This document shows, piece by piece, positions 1 through 12,322 of a stretch of DNA of 64,000 nt. Each line of letters opens with the position of its first letter. Position 1 is the first letter of the stretch. The notes beneath the pieces are model-generated. The model had not been told where the DNA came from and did not search any database. It saw nothing but the letters and a program-made list of their open reading frames with translations. The DNA comes from Todiramphus chloris collaris (taxonomy: Eukaryota > Chordata > Aves > Coraciiformes > Alcedinidae). A program made the position numbers and the translations under genes. The DNA is taken from contig JANVCC010000030.1 of assembly GCA_025345505.1 (NCBI GenBank), positions 6,314,254-6,378,253 of the forward strand. The letters are read 5' to 3'.

Positions 1-205
1 GGAATAGAGACCTTCTTTATCCTGTAATCTTAACTCTGTGGCTTTCCTTCAGCTGCTGTTCCAACTCTACCTTGCTAAAATCTACCATGCAATGAATATA
101 ACACAAGCTAAATTTCCTGTGTAATGATGTTATAATCACTGCATCTTCGGTTTCACCACTGCTCATCAGATTTGGCTCCTTTTCTAGGATTAAATCCCCC
201 CTCCC

Positions 206-228
206 AAAAAAAAAAAAAAAAAAAAAAA
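206..228. repeat. poly(A) run
   Basis: Twenty-three consecutive A. No element with an identifiable 5' body precedes it, so it is best treated as a simple repeat rather than the tail of a retrocopy. Confidence 0.9.
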
Positions 229-974
229 TCGCTGTTCACACTGCCTGCTCAGTAGACTGTTCAGGAAGATAATTTTGCTTCACCTCCAGAAAGACTTTTA
301 GCTGTGCTGAAAATATTCCTGCAATCATTGCCAATACAGTAACCTAAAAAAAAAAATTTAAGAATCAATACTTCTGACTACTTCCACAAAATTCAAACAT
401 CACTATTTAACTAACATTTTCTCTCCCCTTGCCCTACCTATAAACATCTAACTCATTTGTGGCAATTTACATTCCCATACTCATTTTAAACCGTCATTGA
501 TATAATAAACTAAGTTATGTATAACAATTGATAGAGAAATTGTCTTTCATTGTTTTAAATTAGAGACCAGTATTGTTACTTTCACATATCTCATCACACT
601 ACTTATCCTACTGAAATGAAGGATTTATTTCTGTACTACTGATGAGGGTTGGTAATAGTATTAAAATAAAATGTTATGAACTTTTGTCTCAGAATCAATG
701 TCAAAATGTTTCAGCTATTTTTATGCCAAACATCTCTATGGAAACACCACCGTTAAATTTAATATGAATTATCATAGGTTTTTCTAGGAACACAGACCAG
801 CATTAAAGAGTCCAGACTAGTTTTAAAGGAAACAAACTAAGAATTTGAACTGGCTTACTGGATACCTTAACCATAATCATTTTTATCACTGTGAATTAAC
901 TTTTCCTCCTCTATAAAAGAAATGCCTTTTTGGCTATAACATGAATTATCAGTTGAAGTCTCTGAGTTGTCCAG

Positions 975-1016
975 AAAAAAAAAAAAAAAACCAAAAAAAA
1001 AAAACCCAAAAAAAAA
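975..1016. repeat. A-rich tract with CC/CCC interruptions
   Basis: The tract runs A16, CC, A12, CCC, A9. It encodes only lysine- or phenylalanine-rich frames on either strand. This A/C pattern recurs through the window. Confidence 0.85.
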
Positions 1017-4000
1017 CCACTCAGAAAATATTAACAGAGCCCCAGCTACACTCTGCTTGATTAATGAATTATCTGCTTCTACAGGCACTTCCATCTTTAA
1101 CTCTGAAAGACATCTCATAAGAACAAGTACTATTACTTCTATCTTTCTATATTTAAAAAAAGAAAACAAAACAATCAGTTAACAACATACATGTGGATAG
1201 TTTGTGAAGCTTAGCAAAGTGAAGTGATGGTGCCCTACTCCCTTATTATTTTCATCTTAAAAGAAGAAATATAGAGAACAAGCAGTATTTTAACCAATCT
1301 GGCCTCAAAATCTCGGTTTTACCCACTACAAATTCAATAGAAATTGAGCCATTTCCATTTACAAGTTCATGTTGGACATGGCTTCAGTTGCCGATGATGG
1401 TTAATGTAGTAAGTGGATGATACAGTTCTCTGCTCATGTGGCATTTTTGTCCAGTTTAGTAAATCTTTCCCTTGGCCTTGTACCCAAGGACTCCTTGGTA
1501 CAGGCATAAGGGGGTCTTTCTTGGCCATTAGGAATTTACCTGCAAAAATTTGTCTGCAAACATTTGCCAGAGCAATGGGAAGAGGATAGATTTAATGCAA
1601 TGCTATAATTTAATTTCCTCAATGTGCTTTATGACATGTAATATAATGCGATTCCTCCCTAATAAATATTTATTTCCTTTTTAAGCTTTTATTGTTACAG
1701 ATTAATAAATTTTTACTAGGTCTAGTCTATTTTAGCATAAAGGTCTAACAAGTTAGAGTAACTTAAATGCTAGTTAAAGGACTAACACTTAAGTATCAGT
1801 AGCCATTTATTAAACAGGAAAAATTAATTCTCCTCAGAGCATTCATCACTCAGAACATTCTGAGCATCACTTAGAGTTGGCATAGGAGAATGCAGCTTAT
1901 TCACCCATTTCAAGCTGGGAAACAATTCACACCAGCTTATGTTACTGCAACAAATGTGTTGGCAACTAAAAGGCATATTGCAGTCTACAATTTTTCTAAA
2001 AGTTTAACCTGCCTCAGAATTGAGCAGGGCTCTGGCTTTTGGGTTTTCTGACAAATGAAGTCATTCAAGCTTGAGAAGAGCAGCCAGCTCAGTAGTCAAT
2101 TAAGAGCAGGCCAACCCACTTTTTATGTTGCCTTAAAATATTATTGAATTACTGTGTCCTGAAGTAGAAGTCACTCTCAACGCATTGTCACAGCACATAC
2201 CAGTAAGATGTATAGCAAAAACCTAGAAAATGTGTTTAAATGTGTTCAAAATTAAAACACACAGAAATAGTGGTGCATTCTGGACACACATCCTGGACAA
2301 CACTGTGCAGCCCAGTCCAGCATTTTCATGTGTTGAGGTGAAACTCTACTTTTAGCCCTTATTTTTATAAGTTAATTTGCATTTCAAGATTTTGAGACTC
2401 CACGGGAGCACAGGGGAGGAAGGTAAACATGGCAGCTCTGGTCCATCCTGGGGGAACTTCTCTTTTTTTTCCATTATCTTCTGTGTCTTCTCTCCCCTGA
2501 TTTAATCAATAGGCATATTATATGTCAACAGTCAGCACCTCTGTGTCAGAACTAACAATAAATCAAATCTACACTATAATTATGCTGAAGATTATACAGG
2601 TCAGCACAGGTTTCGCTACCAAGATAAAAATCCCAGCAAACACAGTTAAGGTGCTGCAGTCTGCCAAAGGTGCCATAACAACAGTGCAAGTTCTGAGGAA
2701 TGGAATTAGCAGGACTTTATAAAAAAATATTTAAATAAAATTAAAATGGCTGGGTATTGGAAAAGGAAAAAAAGGCATCTTGGTCCACTAATTTAGAGAT
2801 GTATCAACCATTCTGAAAATGTTGGTGTCACGTATAAGAATGCTTCAGAGCAGGAAAAAACACTTTGGAGAATAAAGTATCAAAATCAAAAGATTCAAGA
2901 ACAAACATAGAGGTAATTTTTACACTGTCATGATGACTGCTATTAATTTATAAGTATTTAGAGAAAGAAGTGGGTCAGACTTTACACTCTGAGACAAAGA
3001 AGAAAGCTCAATATAGAAAGAGTTTTAACATGGTCAAGCAACAGTAAGTTCTACAAAATCCTTTTTACTGTCATAAATCATATTAACAGAAAGTCTCTAA
3101 GAATCCCTGTTCTCCACCTGAAAACTTTCTACTCCGATATTTCTTGTCACTCAATAAGTAACATTTATATCAAGGATCAGCAATCTTAACAAAAACAGGA
3201 GAGTGCATTTTAAATCATAATCCAACATATAAGAAGCAATTCTGCAATAGGCACCTCTGAAGAAAAGCATCACCGTGTGCAGAGCAAACCTGTGCCCAAG
3301 CAGAAGCTGGGAGTAAAAAATATTTGTTCAACACAGGAGCTGCTCACAGATCTTGAAGTTATTTAGGGTCAAATTCTTGTTTGCTTTTTCTCACATGGGG
3401 TGTCTCAGTAGCAGTTCAGAGGGATAAGAGTTGTTTGATAGAAACCATCCATCAACTTAATTACTCAAAGTACCTTTCTCTAGGTCTATGCCAACACGGG
3501 CTGGAAGGAACCCCAGGTGAGGGTGACACAGCCGCAGTGGGAACCTGAACAATCCAAGCAGCAGCAGTGACAAAGCTTTGCCTTCAGCTCGTCACGTTAA
3601 CTGGAGGCCATGGAGAGCACAGCGCATTTCCCTCCATGAAATTCGGAATTGTATAAGTTTGCTGCTGTTACTGGGAGGAAAAAAAATAAACGAAACAAAA
3701 AGCTCAGGTAGAAAAACTCTACCATTTACTGACTAATATTGTACTTACATAAGGTATATGCTTTTGCAAATATTTTATGCAGTTTAGGTGTTCAGATTAT
3801 TAAAAAAAAACCCAAACAAAAAACCAAAACAAACTATATCTCCTCCCCCCAGGACTATTCATAACGTGTTCTTTTTAAAGCAACTGTTACTCTTCACCTA
3901 ATAAGACACCTACACAGCCAGCTAATGCAAGATGCCTGGTGACATAAGATTATAACATTAGCATACAAGACTTCTCATGTATAATTTATAGGTACTGTGG

Positions 4001-4936
4001 TTTAAGTTCTTTCTCCCCCTTCTCGGACGCCAAGCACCGTGTTCAATTTCAGCTAATCCTTTCATCTTTTTCCATCTAGATGGTGAAGGTCAAACTGAAT
4101 GCAATATTCCTTATATAACCCAAACCCAAGGTCAGCCTTCAAATTTTATGATCAAAATTTCCCTCAGGAGGATAAAGTAGGAGGCAGCAATCAGCTCACC
4201 TCCCTGAAACTAACCCAGGCTAATTACTGAACCCTTCCATACTAAAATGCCTATGTTGGAAAAGAAAATAACACTCGTACTGTATATTTTACAGGCTCAA
4301 GGGCAAAGCTGAAGGAATCGCGCAGAGCACATGATGGGACCTTCCCTTTAAACTGCACCAGGGATGATTTGAAATGGGGGCTGCATATGCTTCAAAACTA
4401 GCCCTTTTGCCTCAATGTGATTGCTTTTCCCCAAAGTTGATACACTTCCAGGCCACAGGTGGCAACATATTTGCAACAGTACCTTGTGGATACACTCAAC
4501 ATTCAGAATCTTAGTGGCTTTGTCAGGGGGAAAGGCATCCTCCTCACTTATGTTCTCTCGCTTAGAGCTGACAAAGTTTGAGAGGTGAAGGATCAAACTA
4601 CGTGACATTTCAAAATTTCACTCCAATTGCTTCTTTTAATTCACAGCCTGCAGCTACAAACATACATGTAGGCAGAAGAAACTCCTTAGGTTGGCTTGTG
4701 ACCACCTGCAGCCCCAGCTGCTTGTCAAGCTGTGCAGAAAAGGGAGGTGGCAGTGGTGCAACATCTCACATCTCCTAAACTCACTTTTGCCTGCAGCAAA
4801 CTGCTCCTTGCTGGAGAATTATATGATTTTCCTGCACAACTGCAATTTCTTCACAAAAAGTGAAGGGTTTCCACGTGGCTGCTCATCCTGGAGAGAAGTT
4901 CCTCAATCATCCCTTGCGCACTTGGCTTGGTCAAGG

Positions 4937-5159
4937 GGAGGTTCAGATTGGACATTATGAACAGGTTCTTCACCAAAAGGATTGTGAAGGTCTGGCCCAG
5001 ACTGCTCAGAGCAGTGGTGGAGTCCCCATCCTTAGAGTGGTTTCAAAGCTGTGGAGATGTGGTGCTGAGGGACATGGTTTAGTGGTGACCTGGCAATGCT
5101 GGGTTCATGGTTGGACTCAATGATCTTATAGGTCTTTTCCAACTAAAATGATTCTATGG
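4937..5159 (+). mobile_element. CR1 LINE 3' fragment
   Basis: The block is a degraded CR1 3' end: the end of ORF2 and the 3' UTR. It begins with the familiar GGTTCAGATTGGA start and continues through the lost-frame equivalent of the ORF2 C terminus (bases encoding GLAQTAQSSGGVP-like residues). It ends in GGTCTTTTCCAACTAAAATG and ATTCTATGG, a single unit of the CR1 tail octamer. The 5' part is missing, as expected from target-primed reverse transcription. No intact frame remains. Confidence 0.9.
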
Positions 5160-5699
5160 TAATGCTTACTATATGCTCTTGTAATAAAGTTCTCCAAGTA
5201 GCTGCAAGCAGGGTTAACAAGCTATGATGCAAAAATAAAAGCTATCACTGCTCAGAAATATTTGACTTTTTTCCTGTTAAAATACAGTGTAGCAGAACAG
5301 GACTCAGGTATTTCGCATGGGCAAGTCTGGGGGAGTCCTAAAAAGCCACCCCTCCATGCCACATTTCCAGGCCTCCTGCATTTGGTGTCCCTTAAAGCTC
5401 TTAACGCTGGTCATAACACGGAAGTTTTTGCCAACACCTTCATTTGATGGACATGTAACTAGGGATCAAATCACAGATACCAGCACAAAAATTATTTCAC
5501 GTGTCTTGCATCAAGCACAAAGTGTTTCAGACTTAAAAACAGAAGCAAATAGAGGTGAGAGAAACCTTTGCCCATTCCATTAAAGTTTTCTGCCATTTGT
5601 TTTTAGTTTTGTTTTTAAACTTCAGTAGAGGACAAATAATTTGTAAACATCTCAAGAGTGTCCATACAGAAAAAGTAAAATGGGAAGGTGTCTTTTTGC

Positions 5700-5761
5700 T
5701 GGGTTTTTTGTGTGTTTATTTTATTTTGTTTTGTTTTGGTGTTCTTTTGTTTTGTTTTTAA
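5700..5761. repeat. TTTTG/TTTTA simple tract
   Basis: Degenerate pentamer repeat of TTTTG and TTTTA. It is the complement-sense version of the A/C-rich tracts seen elsewhere in the window. Confidence 0.8.
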
Positions 5762-7108
5762 TGTGTTCTCAAGAGAGCATTTATATAAACTGTTGTTAGA
5801 CATGGTGGTGTAGGAGGACTGGAAGAACATTTTTATTTGGAAATACTCTTTGCGTATCACTGATGAATAAAACATAGTCCTTTGTGCTCACATTATATCA
5901 TGTAGCATGAGTAATCGTGGAATACTTTCTGGCTTTTCTGAATTCCTGAAAATTAGCAGATTAGCTCAATTTGCCATTAATAAAAGATAGACTGTCACCA
6001 TAAGACATAGTTAAAAAGAAATAAAACAACATAGAGGCTTCTGAAAACTACCCCTGTTGCTTGTCCAGTCCCTGTCAGTAATAATAACGTCTGTAAGCTT
6101 GGTAGCTTCATTCTACCAGACTTTTTTGCACTATCATTTACCACTCTCTCTGTTAGCAGTCTAAGACAAAAGATATTAAGATGTTACAACACCTTTTTTT
6201 TTTTTTAAATATGTATATACGCACCTCCTTAAATAACAATACGTTCCTAACATAGATCTTGGAGATAAGGATCTCTTCCAAAGCACCTAGACCTAGATCT
6301 TTCTTCTGCCATTGGAAAGTTGGACAGGCTACACTTTAAAGAGAAGGGTCACAGCTGTCTATTGCTTCAACTTAGTTTGTAAAACCTCTGCAGAAGGGAC
6401 TGTAACTTGGATGAGCAGTTCCATGCTGTCCACCACGAGTCCTCCTGATGTATACTCAGGGTCTGGGGCATGAGAGCAGAACAAGGCAGCATCAAACCCC
6501 AGAACCCAGTGATATGAGCAACAAATAAAAATAGAAACATCACAGCCACTCACTCCGCACTCTCGCTGGGAAGCGGGGAAACCACACCGCAGGTACCAGT
6601 GCAAATATTGCAGTTTAGTTGCCAAGCAACCCCCCTTATCCTCTGAAATTCATGTTCAAGTAGCTATAAAATCACTTGTTTTTGTTTCCTGATTCCTCTG
6701 AACAAGTTGTATCTGCAGCATCCTATTTTGCTAAGCAAAGTGCAGGAAAAGCAAAATCTAACCCCCAACCAAGGCTTTCTGAACACAAACAAATGGAAAT
6801 CAAACTATTAGCCTCAGGATGCCAGAACTGCATTTTCCTCATCACACAAACAAATAAGCAGCTGTTGGGATCGGTGCTCCCCAATTTAGAAAGACACACC
6901 AGCATCTGATACAACCCAACCTCCCCTCCAGTGGAGCAGGTCATCTTCATGAGCCTAGTAATATCATTTTACTCTAGACTGCAGGGAAAAGAAATGCCAG
7001 CCAAGGACCCCAAATTTTAGTAAACTATTTACAGATTTCTCAGTTATTTCCCCTTATTCTATAGTATGTATTCCACAAATGTAAGTAAGATTTGTGTGCA
7101 CATATATT

Positions 7109-7148
7109 TGTGCATATACACGTGTATATACATGTATGTACACACACA
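7109..7148. repeat. alternating purine-pyrimidine tract with 16-bp palindrome
   Basis: Forty bases alternate strictly pyrimidine-purine (TG, CA, TA and one CG step). Inside is a perfect 16-bp palindrome, ATATACACGTGTATAT, at 7,114-7,129, centred on a CACGTG E-box. Such tracts are typical dinucleotide microsatellites that can adopt Z-DNA or cruciform form. Confidence 0.85.
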
Positions 7149-7639
7149 GAAGATATAAATATACACAGAGATATAAAATTGTCCCTAAACTCCCTTTCCC
7201 CTTGTAATACTTAAAAAAATGAAACACTTCACTGGGACAGAAAACTAACTATAAGGTAAAAATAAGTCTTCCCAGTTTGAAACAAATCAATTTACCCAGT
7301 ACAATTATTTTTCTGTCCAGACAAATTTAAAAAAAAAAAAGAACAAACCTAATTTTAAGAGGTATTTAAGACAAATTAATGAAGCAATAATAACTATTTA
7401 TTAAATAGTAATTTTTTGTTTTCCTTTTCAAAGAATCTAACCAGAATCCACCAAGTCTTACAAGTCTCACTCTTACCTGCAGTTGCCATGTTATATCAGG
7501 CCCACCTTTGAAGCCTGAGGTCAGGAGGCTCCTCCTCCTTGAAAACTCCTTTTGAACACTGAGAACTGCAGTTCATTCAGGATAACGCAGCTACAGGTGG
7601 GTCGGTGTGAACATCCTCTCCAGAAATATCATCCCTGCA

Positions 7640-7780
7640 ATGAGAGTGGTTTGAGTTGGAAGGCACCTTTCAAGGTCATTGAGTGCAACCCCTCTCATTG
7701 AGCAGGGACATCTGCAACTAGAGCAGGTTGCTCAGAGCCCCATTCAACTTCACCTGGAATGGTTCCAGGAATGGAGAGAC
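7640..7780 (-). mobile_element. CR1 LINE 3' fragment (minus)
   Basis: Read on the minus strand this is the CR1 3' UTR. It shows the conserved GGTTTGAGTTGGAAGGCACC block, the CTGCAACTAGAGCAGGTTGC block, and the end of ORF2 near AACTTCACCTGGAATGGTTCC. The terminal octamer tail is mostly lost. The piece is short and 5'-truncated. Confidence 0.88.
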
Positions 7781-10408
7781 AGCTCTTTACTGCACACAGA
7801 CACAGCAAATAAAAACTGAGAAGAAAACACCACCACACAACCAACCAAAGTGACAAACAAACAAAAAAAAGCAACAAAAGAAACTGATTTTCATATTCAG
7901 AAGATTTTTAATCAAAACTGAAAATTCCTACAGATTAGAGACAACATGGTGAATACAAAAGTTTCAGAAAGCAGGTAAATTATTTTACAGTATTTCTGAA
8001 ATGCTCTGATGGAAAGGTTTGATTTTTTTTTTCTCTTTACTATTTTGAGGACAGAATCTTTTAAACTATAATCAGTCTCTGTCACTGGGATGGTCCATAA
8101 TACTGTGTCTTTCACTAATCTTATTTTTTGTCTCCCTGTTTCTCCTTCCTTTTGAAATGTTATCTTCTCCAGGATAATAAAGATACCTCCTGAAGGTCTT
8201 TTTCTTCTGTTTTTCAAACATAGTTTTTAGCAAAGTTCTGTATGTGAAAATAATTGCGTGTGAGAGAGCTGGGCATGAAAGACACACAGACAGCAAAAGG
8301 ATGAGGGGAGAGCTGAATGTGTCACATTCCTCCACCCATCTGAGGAGCTACAGGCATTAGGAGAAAATGTTCATTATGACCTATGAAATTCAAGTTGGGT
8401 AGAGAGTTACATATTTATTGGGAAGATTTTTTTTACTGAAGATGAAGAGCTCCTTGGTTCCCTTGTGAAAACTCAGCCTATGGCATCTAAGACTTAAGTT
8501 TGAGAAGTTAAATCGAAAATATTGTTCAAACACCATATAAACAACTTCTGTGCTGGTTTGTTTGTTGTCGTCTGTCTCCACCCCCCCCTTTTTTTTTTTT
8601 GGCAGGGTGGGGACAGAGGCTGCAGTAGCCATTACAAAACAAGAATGAAGCTCCAGGCTATAGTTGCAGATTTAATTGGTCATGAAGGATGACTGCATCA
8701 TTCATAACACCTTGCCAACAAATTCACATCATTAAATGCAAATAAAAGTTTGAGCAATGGATCTATAGATACAATTGCTCATGAAGAGGCAAACTCCTGC
8801 ACAAATCTTTCTATTTTATGAATACCTATGTATGTGTGTCTATTTATCTATATATGAAGAGACACAGGTAAGATCCATGATATATATGCAAATATATATA
8901 TAAAAATTTTGAGGAAGTTTAAAGTCTCATGTTTTCTTAAGATCTCTGCATTTTAGAATTCTTAGAAAATTAGGTCATACAAGTGACATTTTTCCACTCC
9001 AGTTTCTCCCGCACTTGTGTAATAAACCAGGACCCTCTCTAATGAAGTAATCTAGATAAGATCACCAGTTATAAACAGATTATTAGGCTAAAAATTGCTC
9101 CAGCTAGAGAATCTACCTTCTCTGCACTACAAAGAGCAGTCAGCTATGGCTAGAGGACAAAACACAGGGAACTGCGACATATCACTCAGTTTAAGCACAC
9201 TGTTACTCGGCAGCACTTCTCACAAGGTGCCCGTGCACATTCTGATTACATATTTACTTGTTTTTCTCCTCAAGAAAACAAGTCATTTTAACAATGGTAA
9301 GCGAGATGGAAAGGGAAGCTCATTTATGTCTATGATCCTTTCAAGCCCAGCTGTCATTAATGATATATTACATTATTAATAAGATAAATTTAGTTACAGT
9401 GTTCTGTCAGGATATTTAGTGCTAATATAAATATTATCAGCACTAAAATTATTTTTATGAGCTAAGAACATTACAAACTAATATCAGGCCATCAAACAGC
9501 ATAGCCCGTTGTTAATGTATGCTGATAGCATCTACCTCACACCAGGTTTGCAAATACTAATTTTCCAAGGCAATATATCCACTCAGACAAAACTGGAAAA
9601 CATAATTTGTTATTTCTGCAAGAAAAGTAGATGGGGATACACTATTCTTAGGCTTTAAATGTGTAGTACTTTATTACACAGAACATGGAGAGGAAAGAAT
9701 CACAAGTAGGTATTACGTCTCAATATTTTAATGAGCGGTTCTTTCATGGGGAAAATATAGCTGTTGCTATTTCTGTATATACGTAGCATCCTTCTAACTA
9801 AAACTTGTGTAATATCGTGAATGTACATATGGTAAACATATTTGGCATTAACCTGCGTTTGCATTATGGCAGAAGTCACCTTGCACGCTCACTACCACCA
9901 TATGCTTAAACCCAAAGGAAAAAAGGAAGAAAAAAATGTAAAAAATTTATTAAACAATTGCAAATGTCTCAACAACATTTGAAACCACATGGCACAATTA
10001 TATTTCTTACCAGCTATTTACTCCATGTGTCTCTAGACTGACAAGCAACCTTGGAAAACGCAGAGCAAAGCATATGTTCAGCTTCTCTATGGTACAACAC
10101 CACATGACATTTGCTTTGCAAAGAGATACGATAGAAGACTGTTATTATATGGTCCAATTATTATTCACATTTCAAGGGAACCGTGAGAAAGAAAACAGAC
10201 CAAGTAGTTTTCCAGACAACACAGAGTAGGAAAATAAAAGTCCCCTTGATAACTTAATGGGATGTCAGAATAACCAAAAATGTCTTGCTAATTACTGGTG
10301 AAGATTTATGACTTCAAAAGAAAGTTAACTGTGAAGGCAGAAAGAGATTTGGATGAAATCTTTCCATAAGAGGAAGAAGCTTTTGAGGAAATAAATACTT
10401 CTCCAGTT
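7781..10408. other. unique non-coding DNA, partly enhancer-like
   Basis: There is no recognisable gene. A C8T12 pyrimidine run sits at 8,581-8,600 and AT dinucleotide patches near 8,880. The part from about 9,150 to 9,490 retains TAAT homeodomain-type cores and a short hairpin, and could be conserved non-coding DNA. Confidence 0.5.
9415..9447. repeat. short inverted repeat (hairpin)
   Basis: TTTAGTGCT (9,415-9,423) is exactly complementary to AGCACTAAA (9,439-9,447) across a 15-base AT-rich spacer. It lies in a stretch rich in TAAT cores (about 9,355-9,382). Confidence 0.7.
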
Positions 10409-10700
10409 ACAGAATCACAGAATCATTTAGGTTGGAAAAGACCCTTGGGATCATCGTGTCCAACCATTAACCCTACTCTACAAGTTCACCCCTAGACCAT
10501 ATCCCCCAGCACCACACCTAAGTGATGCTTAAACACACCCAGGGATGGCAACTCAACCACCTCCCTGGGCAGCCCATTCCAATATCTCACCACTCTTTCT
10601 GTGAAGAATTTTTTCCTAGTGTCTAGTCTAAACCTGCTTTGTTTCAGCTTTAGGGCATTCCCTCTGGTTCTGCCACTAATTACCTTTTTTAAAGACATTA
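10409..10700 (-). mobile_element. CR1 LINE 3' fragment with ORF2 C-terminal tail (minus)
   Basis: The minus strand has an open frame of 68 codons (10,492-10,698) matching the extreme C terminus of CR1 ORF2. Readable motifs are [32 protein letters not shown] and [15 protein letters not shown]. The frame ends in the DMV-stop typical of the family. The 3' UTR follows, with a tail of two overlapping CAGAATCACAGAATCAT units at the left end. It is 5'-truncated and has no catalytic domain. Confidence 0.95.
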
Positions 10701-10883
10701 GGGTTTAGATTTGCCCACAGAGTCATTCATTAGCTATTCCATAAGGACAGGTACTGGTCAGCAATGCCTTCTCCAGCTAAATGCATGGAGCAGTGTCATG
10801 TACACGAGACTCCTTATCTCTTTCTCATCTGTCTTCTGATGAACACAGCTTCACCCTAAATCACACAAGATAGAACAAATAAG

Positions 10884-10990
10884 ATTATAGAATCATAGAC
10901 TGTCAAGGGCTGGAAGGGACCTTGAGAGATCATCTAGTCCAGCCCCCCTACCAGAGCAGGATCACCTAGACCAGGTCACACAGGAACGCA
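10884..10990 (-). mobile_element. CR1 LINE 3'-UTR fragment (minus)
   Basis: A short, separate CR1 piece. It has the ATAGAATCATAG tail, then GGCTGGAAGGGACCTTGAGA and the AGCAGGATCACCTAGACCAG block. It belongs to a different CR1 subfamily from the copy about 190 bases to its left: the 3' UTR wording is different. Confidence 0.92.
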
Positions 10991-11525
10991 CCTACCTATT
11001 ACCTACGTATGTATCTGCACTGACCATTTATCCTTACCACAAGGCGATGAGGCATGGACATGGAGATCACACAGGAAAATCCCTGGTAAGGATTTTCAGG
11101 CAGACAAGGGAAATCGGACATAGAAACTCTCCAAGTAAACAAGCAGCTTTGTAACTGCTCACTTTTCTGTCTGAATCCTTCATTCTCCATGATCTAATCA
11201 AATGCTTATCTTGACATCATCTGGTAAAATTGAACTTAAGCAAGACCTGAAACAATTTAAATGTCAATTCCTTTGATTTAGCAAAGGGAGCAGATGCATG
11301 ACAAATTAGGGGCCCAGATCCAGATATAAAGCCACGCAAATGCTACAAATAGAATTTTGTATTTGTCCTAAAGAGCTAATTACAAAGATCAGGTCTCGTT
11401 ACACAACGCTTTGACATTGCCCACATGAACCATCCTACAGCACACGTGCACACAACAGCAGTAGAAATCACCAGCACCACAAGTTCCCCTTGGGTGAAAC
11501 AAGCAGGAAAGTCCTAGAGGGAATA

Positions 11526-12322
11526 TGTCATGGTTTAGGGTCAGGGCAAGCCCTTTAGACCTGTAACAGACACTCTCTGTTAACCCCCCCTCCCTCCCCA
11601 AAGGGGAAGGAGAAAGGCAATAAAGGAGAGAAACTTAGTGATTAGAAGAGGAAACTAGAACAGCCTTAATGAAAATTAAAATAATAAATTGAATGTATAC
11701 AAATATAGACAAAACCAGTATGGAACCCAACCCCCCTGATGGTAATTACATCACTGTCATCACTGATGCTGTGGAGCAGGCACTGGGAGAGTCCCAGCCT
11801 GGGCCCAGCAGCAGATGGGAGCTGTTTTCAGGAGCTGGATTCTGGTACCGGGTTCAGGAACGCACCGATTGGGATCAAAGGCAGAATGGACAGAGGCCTC
11901 CTCGATGCTCCAAGGAAGAAACCGGAAGAGGACCCAAGACAAGCCAAGTAAAGCTGGCAAAGCGGGACAAGAGGACGAAGAGAGGGGCGACACCCTCCTC
12001 AACCCTCAGCCTTATGCCAAATATGACGTCTATGGGCTGGAATCCCTCGTTGGTCAGTTTGGGGTCACCTGTCCGGTCCGCTCCTCCCTGCAGGTGCAGC
12101 CTTTCCCTTTCTGCACCCCCCAATGTGGTGCACAAGACCCAGCAGTGCCCTTGGTCTGCACCCCAATCCTTGTTAGTAATTCAACCCATGGGGTGTTATC
12201 ACTGCTAGAAACAGATGCTGTGAGAACGGGCTCCCAACATCAGACAGCGCAGTTAGTTAGAAGAACTGAACTGAAAAAAATCACTGAACAGAATTAGTTT
12301 TGTTCTCACTCAAACCAAGACA
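11526..12322. mobile_element. solo LTR of an endogenous retrovirus
   Basis: The block of about 800 bp starts TGTCATGGTTT and ends AAACCAAGACA. These are near-perfect inverted termini with the TG...CA ends of a retroviral LTR. The internal text, including ATGACGTCTATGGGCTGGAA and TTGGTCAGTTTGGGGTCACC, fits a common ERVL-type avian LTR as I remember it. An AATAAA lies at 11,619-11,624. Flanking pentamers (GAATA before, GGGTA after) match at only three of five positions, so a target-site duplication is eroded or absent. Several overlapping frames of 70-171 codons lie inside; I treat them as chance frames. No internal viral genes are present, so recombination probably left a solo LTR. Orientation is uncertain. 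Confidence 0.85.

Larger units (their letters stand above)
1..4936. other. unique AT-rich non-coding DNA
   Basis: I see no gene or recognisable mobile element here. The stretch is AT-rich and has many stops in all frames. It contains an A23 run (206-228), an A/C tract (975-1016) and a second A/C-rich patch near 3,801-3,834. A 66-codon plus-strand frame (2,522-2,722) ends just before an AATAAA-containing A/T stretch, but its product resembles nothing I know and the length is unremarkable for chance. Confidence 0.6.
5160..7639. other. unique non-coding DNA
   Basis: I recognise no gene. The stretch holds a TTTTG-rich simple tract (5,700-5,761), a poly-T run near 6,196, and the alternating purine-pyrimidine tract at 7,109-7,148. 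The small open frames on both strands show no recognisable domains. Confidence 0.6.

Noticed and set aside
11693..12208. 171-codon plus frame
   Set aside because: It lies wholly inside the solo LTR, overlaps other frames of similar length, and resembles no viral or host protein.
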